Source: a virus
Direction: 5' to 3' (one strand)
IMG/VR virus record: IMGVR_UViG_3300042691_014437
Location: 1 to 36,323 of that record
Length of the DNA: 36,323 nucleotides
Below are positions 35,965 to 36,323 of the stretch, one piece after another. A program made the translations under genes and the position numbers. The number at the start of each line of letters is the position of its first letter. Position 1 is the first letter of the stretch. Below the pieces are notes generated by a model. The model did not search any database. It was given only the letters and a program-made list of their open reading frames with translations, and was not told the DNA's origin.

Positions 35965-36208
35965 CATCATTAGAAGCCTTAGCGACATCTTCCTTAGTGA
36001 CTTGACCTGTAGTAGCGATAGCATAGCCAATCGCCCCGATAACACCAATCATTAGTGTTCCCCAAGCAATAATCACACCATCAAGCCAGTTTCCTGTCAA
36101 AGCTGCACCCACACCAGCCGAGCCACCAAGAATGAACAGGAAAATACCAAATCCACGCCAGGCTAGAAAGCCAAGCACATTAATAATTTCTTTAATTCGT
36201 GTCTTCAT
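35927..36208 (-). CDS. holin-like membrane protein (93 aa)
   Basis: ATG at 36208 overlaps the endolysin TAA as TAATG. Two or three hydrophobic helices (FLAWRGFGIFLFILGGSAGVGAAL and GVIIAWGTLMIGVIGAIGYAIA), then a charged tail (TKEDVAKASNDAIQKVKD). This is a common actinophage holin pattern next to the lysin. Last gene of the minus-strand series. Confidence 0.85.
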   Translation of the reverse strand: MKTRIKEIINVLGFLAWRGFGIFLFILGGSAGVGAALTGNWLDGVIIAWGTLMIGVIGAIGYAIATTGQVTKEDVAKASNDAIQKVKDTEQKK

Positions 36209-36323
36209 TATTTGCCTTTGTTTTCTAGGATGTGCTTCAACGGGTCAACTAAATCTTTATAGGCAGCTAGATGAATGTCAGGGTTGCTAAAGTTTTTGTT
36301 AGCCTTACCGATACTCATGTGTA
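36208..36323 (-). CDS. M23 endolysin, C-terminal end (second half of the gene cut at base 1)
   Basis: The frame enters from base 36323 and ends KDLVDPLKHILENKGK at TAA 36208-36210. It joins in frame with the 138-residue part at 1-415 when the contig is circularised (the first 66 bases are duplicated here). The joined protein is 154 residues long. Confidence 0.92.
   Translation of the reverse strand, partial: HMSIGKANKNFSNPDIHLAAYKDLVDPLKHILENKGK
36258..36323. repeat. terminal direct repeat, right copy (circle overlap)
   Basis: Exact repeat of bases 1-66. See the left copy. Confidence 0.95.

Overview
This window is the complete genome of a small, apparently lytic siphovirus infecting an actinobacterium. 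The first 66 bases are repeated exactly as the last 66, so the contig closes into a circle of 36,257 bp that was cut inside the endolysin gene. The host group is inferred from a phage-encoded WhiB regulator and from actinophage-type gene families (holin, tail-assembly chaperone, split HTH/Cys protein, small terminase). Base composition looks only moderately GC (about 40-45% by eye), which suggests a low-GC, possibly freshwater, actinobacterium; this is inference. No integrase, repressor of known type, DNA polymerase, helicase or tRNA was seen.

Almost every gene is on the minus strand, so the map reads from right to left. 35.6-31.1 kb is the recombination/replication block: YqaJ-type exonuclease, ERF-like single-strand annealing protein, an HNH protein, a replication initiator with four iterons and an AT-rich stretch inside its own coding sequence (candidate origin), an SSB-like protein and a RusA resolvase. 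31.0-25.6 kb holds a promoter, small genes, a C5 cytosine methyltransferase split by a +1 frame change, a metallophosphoesterase, zinc-ribbon proteins, a secreted NlpC/P60 enzyme and an HNH nuclease. 25.4-20.0 kb is a dense row of about 21 tiny, mostly acidic or membrane proteins of unknown function, interrupted by long non-coding regions rich in repeated words, hairpins and a striking phased repeat array.

19.6-2.0 kb is the structural operon: small and large terminase, portal, fibre-like proteins, fused prohead protease, major capsid, then a terminator, two glycosyltransferases and a cytidylyltransferase (probable virion glycosylation), connector, tail terminator, major tail protein, tail-assembly chaperone with a canonical -1 slip site, tape measure and a minor tail protein. 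2.3-0 kb, continuing round the circle to 35.9 kb, is the lysis cassette: XhlA-like protein, a large secreted PA14-domain protein, a 55-residue membrane protein, an M23 endolysin and a holin-like protein. The only plus-strand gene is the WhiB homologue, divergent from the exonuclease gene and converging on the holin gene.

More than twenty gene junctions have the one-base overlap TAATG, so most genes are probably translated by coupled termination and reinitiation. At least 15 small genes described here are too short for a standard ORF cutoff and were found by reading the gaps between larger genes.
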